Positions 24,912 through 36,081 of a stretch of DNA of 64,000 nucleotides are shown here, one piece after another; position 1 is the first letter of the stretch; every line of letters starts with the position of its first letter. The DNA comes from Musa acuminata AAA Group (taxonomy: Eukaryota; Streptophyta; Magnoliopsida; Zingiberales; Musaceae), in assembly GCF_036884655.1 (NCBI RefSeq), contig NC_088339.1, positions 27,113,501 to 27,177,500 of the forward strand. The letters run 5' to 3'. Under the pieces are notes generated by a model. That model was given only the letters and a program-made list of their open reading frames with translations, was not told where the DNA came from and did no database searches. Made by a program: the position numbers and the translations under genes.

Positions 24912-26489
24912 GGCACAGTAATGTGTGAAGCCGAGCTCCTCCCACCATTACACCTCGGCCATGTCTACTGAAGTGGGAGTACTGTAAGGGCCCCTAATTC
25001 TATCCTCTTAAGCTGTGAAAGATGCAAACGTGCCTCACGAGGATCCATTGCATGCCCAAACAACCCTTCCTCAATCATGTTTTTTCCCACGTAGATCGAT
25101 TCTACTTGAGGAAGTTACGCACGCACGTCAATTAGTATTAGTGCGAGGATGTTTTGGACATTACGGTGGAAGGATTGTTCTGGGTGAGGGGTCTCTTAGT
25201 GGTCAACTCCGGGTCTTCTCTGTGCATACAGGGGACAGGTTTGTGCTCCATGACGCTTAGAGCAAAGAGCAATAATGAAAAGTGTTGGTGGTCACAAACA
25301 ATGGAGAGGCTCAAGTCGTTGTCTCTGCCGGGCCTAATCGGCACTCCGATGGAGGTACTAATTCGTTTCTGGTGCTGCTTATAATGCTTGGGGACTGTCG
25401 TGTCATATTAAGGTCCATATGAACCAGGAATAGTGTGCAACCGAGCGACAAAGAGAACATTGCAGGATAGTATCCTGACAAGGCTGAACATTCCATTTTC
25501 TGCGGGGACCATCTCTCTCCATGACAGTAGTATCTCGGTGCTAAGGGTAGGCAAGCACCACGGTTGCTCCACCCATTTAGATTAGATTCAGGTATTGTTT
25601 GATCAGGTTCAGAATGAAAGAGTTCAAGTAGAGGAAGTACTTGTCTTTCCTATATAGGATATGAATACTGTGCTGAAAACTATTTACAGCATATGATGTC
25701 GAGTTCACAGGGATTGCACCCACTCCTCTCACATTTGGTGGTACTGTGCAGGATATTTGTTTCTGATTCCTGTTTCGCAGAAACATCTCCTTAAAAAAAT
25801 GAAGCTCCCCAGTTAGGCTACATTCGTCACCATGAAGTATATGTCCCAAAGGCAGTAATAAAGTCCATCAACGTTGATATATCACCACTCTCCAATCCTC
25901 GCGTGCAGTGGTGCCGTCACATAGAGCAACAGCGGACTTAACGAAGAGCTCATATTAACCGCGATCTGAGTGGGATTAGTACGCCCTAAGGAGATAGAAG
26001 TGACTCTGACCTACCTACCGCAGTCAAAGCATGATTTATCCATCCTCCTACACAACCCCCCACCTTAATTCGTATCGAAATCAGTCAAAGCATGATTTGG
26101 GCCGTATGGGCTCAGTCAAATCGTAACCGTGGTGGGCTGAGCTTAACGGAAAGAATCCAGCAGCTGGCAAAGACGCACTTATACCCAAAACTGTTGGCAG
26201 TTACAGCAAAAAGTAAAGGCCATTAATAGGATACCAACAAAACCACCAGGATTGGCCACCGTCGCGGGGTCGGTCAAGTCAAAAGCTACATGGTGCAGAG
26301 GTCTCTTCACCTGAATTAATATCCAGCTTTGACACACCAACCGCTCGTCTTTGACTCCCACAGTCACTCACATGAACCTAACCACGTTAGCCCTTCTTCG
26401 TCTCCCTTCCACTGGTGAATGCGGACAGCTTCGCTTGGGTCGGACACGGCGCTGCGATCAGAGCCGTCCGTTGGCAGGAGGGAAGCAGT
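24912..26489. other. Intergenic, no gene recognised
   Basis: This is the upstream region shared by the permease (-) and the DVL gene (+), which are divergent. Only short frames without known domains are present. Confidence 0.4.
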
Positions 26490-26496
26490 TATATAA
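26490..26496 (+). promoter_or_regulatory. TATA box of the DVL/RTFL gene
   Basis: TATATAA lies 173 bp upstream of the ATG at 26669. Confidence 0.5.
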
Positions 26497-26668
26497 CGAG
26501 AAAGGACAACGGAGATGACACAGAGGCGGTTTGTCCTTTGAATCGGCATTCCTCTGTTCTCCTCTCCCTCCGTCCTTGTCCTTCTAATGCTGGAGGTGAT
26601 GAGTCTCGTGTCCATACCTCTCCCCTGTCAAGCGGCGACGGTTTAGTCCTCGGTGGCCGGAAGGGATC

Positions 26669-26839
26669 ATGGGCCAGTGCGCGTCGCTGAGGAGGCGACA
26701 TGGCGAGGGGGACTCGGTGCCGGCGCCGGCGGGGAAGAAAGGCTGCCTCGCGGTGGCGAGGGAGCACCGGTCCAGGTTTTACATCCTGAGGAGGTGCGTG
26801 GTGATGCTCCTTTGCTGGCACAAGTATGGCAAGTACTGA
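26669..26839 (+). CDS. DVL/RTFL (DEVIL / ROTUNDIFOLIA FOUR-LIKE) small polypeptide
   Basis: A single exon encodes 56 aa. Residues about 26-52 carry the DVL signature: a Cys-Leu-x-x-Val-x-x-x-x-Arg lead-in, then [20 protein letters not shown] with its invariant RFY, RRC and LLCW. The N-terminus is Arg- and Gly-rich and starts MGQC, which would fit N-myristoylation or palmitoylation. In the family the conserved block is enough for activity, and overexpression changes cell proliferation and organ shape; the peptides associate with the plasma membrane. The GC-rich codon use and a TATA box 173 bp upstream support a real gene. No second exon is needed. Confidence 0.92.
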   Translation: MGQCASLRRRHGEGDSVPAPAGKKGCLAVAREHRSRFYILRRCVVMLLCWHKYGKY

Positions 26840-29800
26840 GCTTCTCTTGAAGATGCACCATTGGCAATAGGTCTCAGGTGCAATCTGTCTTTGCTTGCTC
26901 CAGATACATTTGGTCTGGATCTGATTTGCTGTGAAAGGGGAAGCCATGGATAGTTTTCTTCACATGATTTAGACTTTGCATCATCTTATTTAGACTATGT
27001 AGCCAGACAAAGGATCTGCAATGTTTCCTATGTACAGCTTCAAATCCTACTTTCCTCGGTGAAAATTTCATTTTCATCATGTCTTTTTCTTTTTGAGTAG
27101 TTTGAGAAGCTGGTCAAGGACCAAAATGATATGAAGCATTTTATGTACATGCTTTTAGATATCAGTCATCTTCATACTGAGCAAGAGAAAGGTTGTTCAT
27201 CACAGAGTTGAATGCACTGGTAGCCACTCTTTTTTCTCTCCTTCCTTGACATGATCTAGTTTTATGTCAGTCTCGGATTTGGTTTCTTAGCTTGATCATG
27301 GTATGTTTCTCATGGATTTCTGAGCTCTTCATCATAAACCAGTGTCCTGCACCTGTGCTGACACCCTGCAGGCACACAGTTTATCATGAATACTTAGATT
27401 CTTTTTGCCTTTCACTGATAAATGACTCACAGTTGCAATCGATATCCGAGGATTCTAAAACCCACCACTACAAATCGCATCATATTTGGACAATTGTTGG
27501 AAGTTTTAGTTTGTTCTCTGCATTTCAATAGACAAAAGAGTGCATGATCAGGATTTGTTTTCTGTAGAACACAATTTCAGGTGAAATTTCACTCTTCCGC
27601 ATCACAGAGTCGGAGTATCCATTCTCTCAACATGTTCATAAGGCTTGCCTTTGGGTCCTTCATCTTCTGTCATTATGAGCAGAGCTTGATGGCCCGAGAT
27701 CTCAACTAGTCGCATTTCTGGTGATGGCTGGATATGACCTGCATGATTGCTTGCTTTTTCCTCGTTGAAGCTGAACTTTATTGCCATATCTTAGAACCTA
27801 ACTATGATTCTCTGTCTGGGACACAGTCATCTGTAATGTGAGTGATACAAATCTCCAGAAACCAAACAGGAATTAGCTGAAGGAAGAATGACTGTCATTA
27901 TATGCATGCCTAAAATGAAGTCAGTGGAACAAAAGCAGAGTTGGGCTCATGATTCTGTGTGAAGATCAATCCATATGAAGCTAATCTTACTGATACAAAC
28001 CTGTTCTCAGGATATCTAGGTTGCACTGCCTAACCTCATGAACCAAAGAAGTGGATCTTAAAGACCATGTTTCTTGTGACAAAAAGGGTCCACCTGAACA
28101 ATCATTTGGTGTACTACAAACAGCACTGTACTACAAACAGCAAGTCAGCAAACACACCAAGACACACAAGCGTGCGGGCAGAATTATTGCCCCTGAGCTT
28201 TTTGGATACAACCCGAGCCATGGAATATCTACCTACTGAGCTGGAAAGTCGGGGGGGAATCATTGAAGATCTCATGGAGCTGAATTGAAAATGTCCTTTT
28301 TCCTGTGGTGGGGGAGCACCAACTTTGATCGGGATTGCTTGTGCCTGTTCTTGCGGAACTTTGTCGCCATAGCTCAAAGGGATGGCTCAAAGGCATAAGC
28401 ACCAGCCTAAAGGGTGAGGAAGATGAGGTCGCTGTTAAATCCCACCTTTGAGGGTGTCTCACAAGAGGAACTGTTGTTCTCCGCAAGCAACATGAACATG
28501 GTATCGGTGGACCAACCACAGTGAAGTCACAGAGTTCAATTCATATGCTCTTTGATAGAGCAGACACATCATGTGAATCTATATGAACAATCCACTGGTA
28601 AAAGTGCTGCATGGGATTCCCATCAATGCAGGATCCAGAGAGGAGAATCAATGTATATAGTTCCACCCCTGTAAATGAAAAGATTGATAATTCATCATAC
28701 GGATTGGAGAGTGTTGTTCTTGGTTTGTGGACTTCCACAAAAAACAGGGATGGCTCATGAAGTTGAAAAGCATTGATTAACAAAAAATTAAGCAAACAAG
28801 ATCATTAGACAAAGTCTGAAGCTGTATCCTTCCCAAACATGTCCGACCAATCAAACCTGGGGTTGACAGTCTACAATTGGAATCAGCTGGATTGCCACTT
28901 TCCCAGTTGGACAGAACCGAAAGTAGTGTTTCTTCTTATCTATCTGTAGGGTCACTCCTGTTGTAAACAGTATCGAGGAAGAAGAATGAGCTGCCATGGC
29001 ATCTTTTAACAGTGTTCAGGAAGAAGAGTAAATCTTCATGTTTGCCTTGAGCTATTTAAGTCCGCAGAGAATGATGGAAGTAACACATAAAACATCATAA
29101 TGTTTAGTAGTTCACTGCATCTAAGGATAGTATTCACCTCTAATGGCAATCTTAGTTCAATCAGCTCATTTCACTTTACCAGTTCGATTAAAGCCCGTTG
29201 AATGTGAGAACTTGTCCATTTGAACAACCACAACAAGGCCCAAGTTCTCGACATTTGCCCAGGTCAAAATAATATAAACCAAATTCAACAGAGAAACAGA
29301 GACATCCTGGTATGCGAACAAATTAATGGATGTTATCCTTGATCTGTTCTTGGAAATGTGTGTTTTCAGAAGAAATATTCATGGAGTATTATGTTAAGTG
29401 GATGTTAATCATCCACTGAGTTAAGCTATGATGGATTGTTATCAAGAATATATTTGGGACAAATATTTCACGAAAGAGGTAGAATTTATGTTTTTAACTA
29501 TGTAAGTATTTAAGCTGGAAGGTCTCAAAGGAAGTCTGCTTTTAGAACCACCGGATATGTTTGATAGGGACGAAGAAAGAGTATGTTTGTAACAGGCAAT
29601 TCTGATGGCTCTCTTCCTCCTTCAGGTGCCCTTCACGGAATTGGTCATTCTGCTCCTATGACTGCTTACAAGAGCCTATAAGAAAAGTTAAAACGAAAAC
29701 TCAGATGCATATCAATGCTGTAGTTTGCTATTTGTTTATCTTCTTCGACATTGGCCATCCGAGAAAGAAGAAGCTGCTGCAGAAGCGTTGGATTTGGGTA

Positions 29801-32797
29801 GTTGTTTGACCGGACCAAAGAGAGTCTTCTCCTCGGTACCGTAAACTGGTGAAGGAGGCCAATCTTTGGAGGGGGAACGTCAGAGGCATGCATTCACGAG
29901 TGCTGCAGGACCATTCATCTTGATGATTAGTTTACGGTCGTTCGCGACCATCCTTTGAGACAGCATAAATGGGCATCTCCTCACGCTTGTTTCCGATGGA
30001 TATAACCATCATTCCCTTTCCCCAAGCTTTTCTCATCATGTAAGGACAAACACACAACCTCTACTGCTAGTTAAAAGAAACTTAGCCAGCCAATACATGT
30101 AAGATGGTCTTTCCACCGCTCGTTGAGATGTAGCTTCCAGCAATAGAGTAGCCTCGGACGGCACCATATCTACGTTGCTGAATCCGGAGACACAATCACT
30201 CGCTCGAACTTCCCATTCACAGTGGAAATCTTTTGGAACCATGCGTCGATCGTACACTGCTTGTGAGCTTCTGCATGCCAGCCCAGAGAAATAATTGAAA
30301 AGATGCATGCCTTTTGTTCTTTGCTGGTGTCCATTTGTGCGACAGTGATCAGAAAGCTAATTGGAAAGAAGAACCTGTGGGGGAGCTCATCGCTCTGATC
30401 AAAGGGAAAAGGGAGTTTACGGGATGTGAAGACACCAATCGGGGTGATTGTAGCTCTCTCCCTGGCCTCTCTTTTCTGGGAAACGGGCTTGAGAGAATGG
30501 AAGTGATGATGGAATCCTTCTGTGTTGACATGGCCTCTCATCTTTCTTTCTTTCTTTGGACACACAACTCAAGACCAGCAATCCCATCCCACCTTCAGCA
30601 CTCAGTACTCCAATTTTGCCTTTTCTTTCAGCCCTCATTGCTGAACTCCCTACCTCTGACTTGCTCCATATATTTGCTAACAAGTATCACCAGCAGGAGG
30701 CTGTGGCTGTCGTGTGGGTTTGTCAAAGGGTCTCCTACAGCGGTTATTGGCATTCTGCCCACCTCCAACCCTTCCTCTCTCATGGCACCAAGAGCATCAA
30801 AGACATGGAGGTGGGCAGCCTGCCAACCGACCTCTGTTGGCTTCTCTTTGTAAAACCCATATGATACGTTGATCGATCTTCCCCTCGATATAGCCTGAAC
30901 TTTCTCACGACGACGTAGAACAAGAAGTAGAAAGGGAAACTCATGGATGGTTCGAATCTTTAAGGAAGGTATATGTATTTCTAATCCAACGCATACTTGT
31001 ACTTCATGGAATCAAGCCTTCCTTATCGTGACTGCCGTAGCTTCACTCCTGTTTTCTTTTCGGGTACATCGGCTTCCTTTTGCTTTACTGGTATACAGCT
31101 AGTTTCATCCACTTCAAAGCTTTTTCTTCCGCCTGCTTTTTGGAAGAAACATCTTTGTGAATTGCTTTTGGTACTGTTGCTGTTGTTTCATATCTTTCTA
31201 CATTGCTTTACTAGCAATATGTACTATGCTCGTATACCTATTGCTTCTAAACGCAGATCCAAATGTTAGATGAAGGCAAGGCAAGAAAAGAAACCTACAT
31301 GTAAGCCTTAATGCTAGGTTTAGGTTCTTGTGTTACTGTTGCTGTTGTTTCCAAGTGCAGATCAAAATGCCAGATGAAGGCGGAATGAATAACAAGAAAG
31401 AGAAGGCAGGAATGAATGCGATGCTTCTTAGAACCCTAGCTAGCTCTATGGTTTTCCATGATGATTGTTCCTTATTTTCCCCCTTTTCTGTTCAGTGTTC
31501 CACTCAACAAAAGACGACATTCTCTCTGGAGATGGAAACGACTGCAACTTCTCTCTGGAGAAGTTTGGGTTTTGCTATCTTTCCGGAAACCCTAACAGTA
31601 ATATGTTTACTAGTGGTAGCATGTAGGCTTTGGAGCTGCATTGCACAACTCGGATCGAGTATAATACTTGCATGTAATCTTCCTCGTATCAAAGGCCATC
31701 ATGGGGCGAAGGATTTGCAGGTACAAACCACAGTCGTATGGATATGCATCCCTTGTGTTCTGATGGACTTTAGGGTGGCGGAGGCGTGAAGGCTCTCTAC
31801 AGGTCTTTTCACCACTTTCAAAATACGTGATGTGATGCGGGACAAAGCCTGCCTTTCTTTCATTTTCTTTCATCTACAATCATAAGGCACGTTTGTGGAG
31901 AAAAGATGCAATGAAAACGGAACTGTAGATGGTTTGAGTGCATATATTGCAGTGTTTCCTCTACCATTTTGATATCTTTTCCACGAAAAAGATGAACTCA
32001 TCGATAGATGCCATAAAATCCCCTCTGTCGGGGTGTACAGTGAGACTTTGACTGACATCCTGCATGGTAGGAATTAATCATGAGGCATAGAAGACATTGG
32101 TGTCACCTCGATTCAGCCGAAAGAAACCGATGTGCTTATCCTCTAATATAACTCAAATACATATTTTTTTTCCTCATTCCAACTTCTGAGCCACACAGCG
32201 TCGAAAATTCGTCCCAGAAAAATTAGGCAACTAACATCATATTAATATAATCATATTCAGCTATTTTTGGAAGGGGAAAGGACTTGGAGCATACTTGCGT
32301 TTGATTTACCTCTGCATACATCTATGACCGGAGCAGCCAAATTTCTGATGCAGTCTGACGAATATTTGCTCTGTTTCTTTGATGCACTGGAACAGTTCAT
32401 CCAAATCACCCGTACACAGCCCTCCTCATGCCTCCTCCAGAGAGCCCCAAGGAAGCGGGAGATGATCCGAGTCGAGGCAGACAGGTTCCAAACGGGAGAA
32501 CACTGAAGCAGCAACCGAAATGGAGAGTCAGTTGCGTCTCATCTTCTTGCTAATGATATGATACCTCAAAATAGTCCACGTCGAATGTAAGTCAAGGGTT
32601 AAAAGAACCGGAGGATTCGAGGAAATTTCGTCTTCCGGTAGCCAAAGAACCAGCTAGAAGACAAGGACGTGGGGTTGGACGTTGAACAAGGCAAACATGT
32701 GTTCCGCATTGACTCGAGGAACCATAGTCTGGGAGGAGTACAGATCGAACCAGAGAAGTGGGAGAAACGCTGCTCCTCTACCCTGCTCCCTGTAACG
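26840..32797. other. Long intergenic region, no gene recognised
   Basis: Nearly 6 kb with frames of at most about 180 codons, none with a domain or codon pattern I recognise. The first 300-400 bases are probably the 3' UTR of the DVL gene and the last few hundred the NLR promoter. A short doubled TACTACAAACAGCA lies at about 28112-28141. An RNA gene cannot be excluded. Confidence 0.4.
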
Positions 32798-35700
32798 ATG
32801 GCCATGGTCTTGGATGCTTTTGTCGGGAGATGCATCGAGACTCTGGCTGCCTCTATTGGCAACAAGTTGGCAGTAGTTATCGAGGTCAAGGATGAGCTCG
32901 AGAATCTTCGGAGAAGGCTAGAGAGGATAAGCTACGTTCTTAAGGACGCAGAGAGGAGGCGGATACAAGATTCGGCGATCAGCAATTGGTTGAACGAGCT
33001 TAAAGATGTCATGTACGACGCCGACGACATCATCGACCTCTGCAGAGCCGAGGGTGGGACACTGTTGGACGATCAGCCACCGGCGCCGCAGACTCCACCG
33101 CCGGTATGTTGTAGATTTCCTTTGGTCTCTTGCTTTGCTGGTGTCAAGTTACGTTATGAGATCGGAAACAGAATCAGAAGCCTCAACAAGAGACTGGATG
33201 CGATCTCTAGAGACGGGTTGATGCATAAGCTGGAGCAGTCAAGCCCAGATGTTGTCCTGAAGAGGGGTGTGAATCTTCGTCAGACTGATCCACTCCTTGA
33301 ACAAGATATAGTAGGAAATGAAATCAACGACGCTACCGAGGATCTTGTGGATTTCTTGACACGCAGAAACGATATCAACTGCTGTCTTTGTGCCATCACC
33401 GGCATGGGGGGGATAGGAAAGACGACACTGGCTCAGAAAATATTTAATGATCCAAAGACGCAAGATATATTTCAGGTTCGGGTATGGGTTTGTGTTACAC
33501 AGAAATTTTCAGAGATTGAATTGCTGAAGCAGATCATAAGGGAAACCAGAATGAACTACAGAGAAGATATGACAAAAGCGGAACTGCAACCGATGCTTAG
33601 AGATGCTGTTCGGGGAAAGAGTTTGTTTCTCGTGTTAGATGATGTGTGGCAAGCAGATGTATGGGTTGACTTGCTAAGAAATCCCATACTACAAAGTGGA
33701 GTGGCTAATAGAAGAATTTTGGTGACCACCAGATATGAAAACATTGCTCACCAGATAGGGTCAGCACGCATCCATCGGGTGAAACTATTGCCGGATGATT
33801 CAGGTTGGGAACTGTTGTGCAAGAAGGCATTTGTCAGTGGAGGGGAGGAAGATATGGAGAACTTGAAGGACGTGGGCTTCGACATAGTTTCCAGATGCAA
33901 AGGTCTTCCTCTCGCAATCAAGACCGTGGGAAGCCTCTTGGCCACGAAGCAGAGAGGTAGGCGAGAATGGGAAAAGGTTGCCCGTAGTGATGCATGGTCC
34001 ATGAGCGAGCTTCCTGAACAACTCAGGGGCGCTTTGTACTTGAGTTATGAGGATTTACCATCTCATCTCAAGCAATGCTTCCTATACTGCTCCCTTTTTC
34101 CCGAGGATTATGTACTACGTAAGGAGAGTCTCGTGAGACTCTGGTGTGCTGAAGGCTTTGTACGGTCCCAAGGAGACTCAGCGATGGAAGATGTAGCAGA
34201 AGAATATTGGAAAGAGCTTCAGAGGAGGAGCCTTCTGCAACCTTTACCTAACTCCTTGGTGGAGAGCCCTTGCGTGATGCATGATTTATTGCGCTCTCTT
34301 GCTCAATTCTTATCACGAGACGAATGTTTCTATGGAGATGCAGATGCGATAAAATCCACACCTACCTCAAAGCTTCGCCGTCTATCGGTTTGTAAGGAAG
34401 GTGAGAGAGTCGCGATCCCTGTGTCGGTAATACAGAAGAAATGTCTGAGGACCTTGATGGTCCTAAAGACTCCCCCGGTCGTCGAGGATAAGCTACTGGC
34501 AAGGCTCCCACGACTGCGTGTTCTGCTACTAAATGGAAGAGGAATCCAGAGCATCCCGGATTCTATTGGAAATCTAACTCATCTACGATATCTAGATCTC
34601 CGCGAGACTGACATCTCCAGTCTACCCGAATCCATCGAGCGTCTTCGCAATCTGTTAACCTTGAACGTCATGGATTGCAGGTATCTGAGGAGTCTTCCTC
34701 GAGGCGTAACACGATTGCTCAATCTAAGGCGTCTTGGTCTTTTCAATTCGGCAGTCTGTAACGTGCCCAAAGGCATAGGGAGGTTGCAGCATCTTAACGA
34801 CATCTCCGGATTCATTGTGGGCGACGAAGAAGATGACAGGGGCGGAGGGTGTGACTTGGAAGAGCTTAACTCTCTCCACGAGCTCAGAAAGCTGAGCATA
34901 TTTAACTTGGAGAGAGTGTCGAACGGGGCTTCCGTGTTGTTCCATAAGAACCACCTTACGAGATTAGCCATGCTGTGCACACCGTACAGTTGTAGGCTCG
35001 GTGGTACGCTATACACAGAGGAGGAGATCAGGAGGATCGGGAGGGTCTTCGACGAGCTACGTCCTCCGCCGTGCTTGGAGGAGGAACTCTGGATCGATGG
35101 TTTCTTCGGCCGTAGGTTCCCGAGCTGGATGATGTCGTCCTTGGGAACTTCTTTTCCTCGTTTGACACGGCTGTTCCTTCTCAGATGCGAGTTATGCCAG
35201 AAACTCCCCCCTCTGGGCCGATTGCCCGAGCTCAAATGCCTCCACATCGGTGCTGCATCTGCGCTGGTGAGAATCGGCCACGAGTTCCTTGGAGACGAGA
35301 CTTCGAAAGCAGCATCCACCGTAGTCTTCCCGAAGCTCAAAATTTTTCGTATTGAAGATATGCCAAATTGGGAAACGTGGAATCTCGGTGGAAGTGGCGA
35401 CGATGAGGATGATGATGGCGGCCAAGAACATTACGGTGAACCACAAACTCTGCTACGACTGCCTCGTCTCGAGGACTTGGTAGTTAGCAATTGTCCCAAG
35501 CTGAGCGCGCTTCCAATAGGCACTAATGGCGTGCACAAGGTACGAACCTTCCCTGCCCTTAGCAGATTAACGATTCACGATTGTTCAGCGTTAGAGTACA
35601 TGGAGAATCTGGACGCGCTGGAGTATCTAAAGCTGGTGGACGAGTCAATGGAACACCTTCCCCCGTGGTTGCCGGGCCTGATCCAAGGACGACGAAGCAG

Positions 35701-35878
35701 ATTCAAGATGGATGTCTTCTGCAACCTCCGTCTGCTCAAGAGATGCGTTGATGATGGACCAGACTGGCCGATCGTCCGAGAAATTCCCATCGCCAATATT
35801 TACTCCGACACTGTGAACGGAAGAGCCAGTCTTCATCATGTCAAGGAGACTTCCTACTACCGAACGACCAACATTTAG
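32798..35878 (+). CDS. CC-NBS-LRR (CNL) intracellular immune receptor
   Basis: One uninterrupted exon encodes 1026 aa. I start at the ATG at 32798 (MAMVLDAFVG), the usual opening of this class; an in-frame ATG at 32669 would add 43 unrelated residues. An Rx-type coiled coil (about 1-150) holds the EDVID-like ELKDVMYDADDIIDL (68-82). The NB-ARC domain has P-loop GMGGIGKTT (202-210), RNBS-A VWVCVTQKF (229-237), kinase-2 LFLVLDDVW (276-284), RNBS-B RILVTTR (306-312), GLPL (369-372), RNBS-D CFLYCSLFPEDY (427-438) and MHD (494-496). Leucine-rich repeats run from about 540 to 1000, with an acidic insert rich in Asp. The Trp ending kinase-2 marks a CNL. All nucleotide-binding motifs are present, so it should be able to switch state and signal cell death after effector recognition. 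No integrated decoy domain is seen. Confidence 0.97.
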   Translation: MAMVLDAFVGRCIETLAASIGNKLAVVIEVKDELENLRRRLERISYVLKDAERRRIQDSAISNWLNELKDVMYDADDIIDLCRAEGGTLLDDQPPAPQTPPPVCCRFPLVSCFAGVKLRYEIGNRIRSLNKRLDAISRDGLMHKLEQSSPDVVLKRGVNLRQTDPLLEQDIVGNEINDATEDLVDFLTRRNDINCCLCAITGMGGIGKTTLAQKIFNDPKTQDIFQVRVWVCVTQKFSEIELLKQIIRETRMNYREDMTKAELQPMLRDAVRGKSLFLVLDDVWQADVWVDLLRNPILQSGVANRRILVTTRYENIAHQIGSARIHRVKLLPDDSGWELLCKKAFVSGGEEDMENLKDVGFDIVSRCKGLPLAIKTVGSLLATKQRGRREWEKVARSDAWSMSELPEQLRGALYLSYEDLPSHLKQCFLYCSLFPEDYVLRKESLVRLWCAEGFVRSQGDSAMEDVAEEYWKELQRRSLLQPLPNSLVESPCVMHDLLRSLAQFLSRDECFYGDADAIKSTPTSKLRRLSVCKEGERVAIPVSVIQKKCLRTLMVLKTPPVVEDKLLARLPRLRVLLLNGRGIQSIPDSIGNLTHLRYLDLRETDISSLPESIERLRNLLTLNVMDCRYLRSLPRGVTRLLNLRRLGLFNSAVCNVPKGIGRLQHLNDISGFIVGDEEDDRGGGCDLEELNSLHELRKLSIFNLERVSNGASVLFHKNHLTRLAMLCTPYSCRLGGTLYTEEEIRRIGRVFDELRPPPCLEEELWIDGFFGRRFPSWMMSSLGTSFPRLTRLFLLRCELCQKLPPLGRLPELKCLHIGAASALVRIGHEFLGDETSKAASTVVFPKLKIFRIEDMPNWETWNLGGSGDDEDDDGGQEHYGEPQTLLRLPRLEDLVVSNCPKLSALPIGTNGVHKVRTFPALSRLTIHDCSALEYMENLDALEYLKLVDESMEHLPPWLPGLIQGRRSRFKMDVFCNLRLLKRCVDDGPDWPIVREIPIANIYSDTVNGRASLHHVKETSYYRTTNI

Positions 35879-36081
35879 AGAGGAAAGGTAAATTAAATCT
35901 CTGTATTGGCGACTTGCAAGGGGCCTCTGCTTGAGTTAGTGATTCTGTGCCTGTTGCCAAGTTATGATTGAAGTCCTATCACAAGAAATATCATCGTCAT
36001 CGAAGAAGGAAGACAATTGCATTACATATATTATTCAATCCTTAGCACATGTTCTGCAGACAGTAAGATTTATTCATCGCA

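Noticed and set aside
26489..26947. 152-codon minus-strand frame over the DVL gene
   Set aside because: Antisense to the clearly conserved DVL peptide.
30170..30565. 131-codon minus-strand frame in the long gene-free region
   Set aside because: No domain, no codon bias and overlapping frames of similar size on the other strand.
32669..32797. 43-residue N-terminal extension of the NLR
   Set aside because: MAMVLDAF at 32798 is the normal start of this CNL class and the extension has no coiled-coil character.
34579..35340. 253-codon minus-strand frame inside the NLR
   Set aside because: Antisense to the LRR region, with low-complexity Ser/Arg content and no support.
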